Shown in pieces: positions 6,996-7,508 of a DNA stretch of 7,508 bases (positions are counted from its first letter, which is position 1; each line of letters begins with the position of its first letter). The position numbers and the translations under genes are program-made. The notes beneath the pieces were generated by a model. It ran no database searches. It saw nothing but the letters and a program-made list of their open reading frames with translations, and was not told the origin of the DNA. This DNA comes from Bacteroidales bacterium (GTDB lineage: Bacteria; Bacteroidota; Bacteroidia; Bacteroidales; 4484-276): positions 1-7,508 of the forward strand of contig JAGYLT010000106.1 of assembly GCA_018400545.1 (NCBI GenBank), given 5' to 3'.

Positions 6996-7083
6996 TTTTC
7001 ACTCGATAAATCTTTGTTGTGATTTTCAATAGAGCGCCTCCAGAAAATTTAATTCACAGTTTTCTTTACCCGGGTATTTACAG

Positions 7084-7508
7084 TTAAACATTTTTTAGCC
7101 AGTCCGCCAGGTTATGATCGTACTGAACATCAATGGCAGTCCTGAGTTTTGCATCATCAAACACCGTGTCATCCGATTCAATTTTTCCGGCCATACCGGG
7201 CCATTGGGCAAACTTCACCGGAACACCATATTTTTCGGAAATCATCTGTGCAGCATCCAGCAGGCTCAGGTTTTCTCCACCGATGTTATAGACTTCATTT
7301 TTCGTTTCTTCAAGTTGAATTGACCGGATGATACAATTCGAAATATCAGAAACGTGGGTAAACGTGCGCCTGATGGAGCCATCGCCAAAAAGGGTGATGT
7401 CTTCCCTTTTTTTTGCTTTGGATAAAAAGAAACCGATGGTTCCATAGGAAAAATCATTACCGAACAAATTGCCGTATGGCACGCAAATCCTAAAAATGGT
7501 ATAATCGA
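7084..7508 (-). CDS. NAD-dependent epimerase/dehydratase (extended SDR), C-terminal part, runs off window
   Basis: These are the last 140 residues of an extended short-chain dehydrogenase; the reading frame is open through the right edge, so the start and the N-terminal NAD-binding domain lie outside. The apparent GTG start at 7482 is not real, because the frame continues upstream with YTIFRIC, which joins the conserved segment that reads R-x-x-x-x-YG in nucleotide-sugar epimerases. Supporting motifs are FGDGSIRRTFTHVSD (about residues 47-61 of the visible part), typical of the sugar-binding domain of UDP-glucose 4-epimerase and dTDP-glucose dehydratase relatives, and VYNIGGEN followed by a helix ending SEKYG. 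It most likely modifies a nucleotide-activated sugar; the reaction cannot be told because the YxxxK catalytic region is missing. It converges on the lyase-like gene and may belong to a minus-strand sugar cluster to the right. Confidence 0.8.
   Translation of the reverse strand, partial: DYTIFRICVPYGNLFGNDFSYGTIGFFLSKAKKREDITLFGDGSIRRTFTHVSDISNCIIRSIQLEETKNEVYNIGGENLSLLDAAQMISEKYGVPVKFAQWPGMAGKIESDDTVFDDAKLRTAIDVQYDHNLADWLKNV

Noticed and set aside
7266..7482. GTG at 7482 as the true start of a small 132-residue protein
   Set aside because: The frame stays open to the window edge, and the residues before the GTG continue the epimerase fold, so the gene is truncated by the window and not short.

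Overview
The window looks like ordinary chromosomal DNA from a member of the Bacteroidota, probably Bacteroidia or a relative. Three things point there. There is a recognisable gliding-motility lipoprotein (GldH), a family restricted to this phylum. Several gene starts carry the Bacteroidota TAnnTTTG promoter element and lack a Shine-Dalgarno sequence. The HMG-CoA-lyase-like protein has the variant motifs (RDAMQG, GSFVSPK, GCPMA) that I remember from Bacteroidota homologues. I see no rRNA, tRNA, CRISPR array, insertion sequence, integrase or phage gene.

Layout, left to right. (1) 36-1277, minus strand: ornithine aminotransferase (rocD). (2) 1278-1474: a divergent control region with one candidate promoter facing rocD and one facing gldH. 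(3) 1475-1966, plus: the lipoprotein GldH. (4) 2067-4547, plus: a class A bifunctional penicillin-binding protein (GT51 glycosyltransferase plus transpeptidase). (5) 4594-6030, plus: an NDP-hexose 2,3-dehydratase-family protein. (6) 6039-6914, plus: an HMG-CoA-lyase-like metal-dependent lyase. (7) 6915-7083: a convergent intergenic gap with two short palindromes and a weak hairpin. (8) 7084-7508, minus: the C-terminal part of an NAD-dependent epimerase/dehydratase that runs off the right edge.

The four plus-strand genes lie close together (gaps of 100, 46 and 8 bases) and could form one transcription unit with extra internal promoters. GldH and the penicillin-binding protein both act at the cell envelope. 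The dehydratase, and possibly the truncated epimerase, suggest nucleotide-activated deoxysugar synthesis, perhaps for a surface glycan or a secreted glycoside. The lyase-like gene would normally belong to leucine/HMG-CoA catabolism, so its 8-base spacing from a sugar dehydratase is the least expected linkage here. RocD belongs to ornithine/proline/glutamate metabolism and has no evident link to the rest.

I do not see strong evidence for a wholly undescribed system. The points most worth a second look are the dehydratase-lyase pair, the apparently leaderless gldH start, and the altered active-site motifs of the lyase-like protein.
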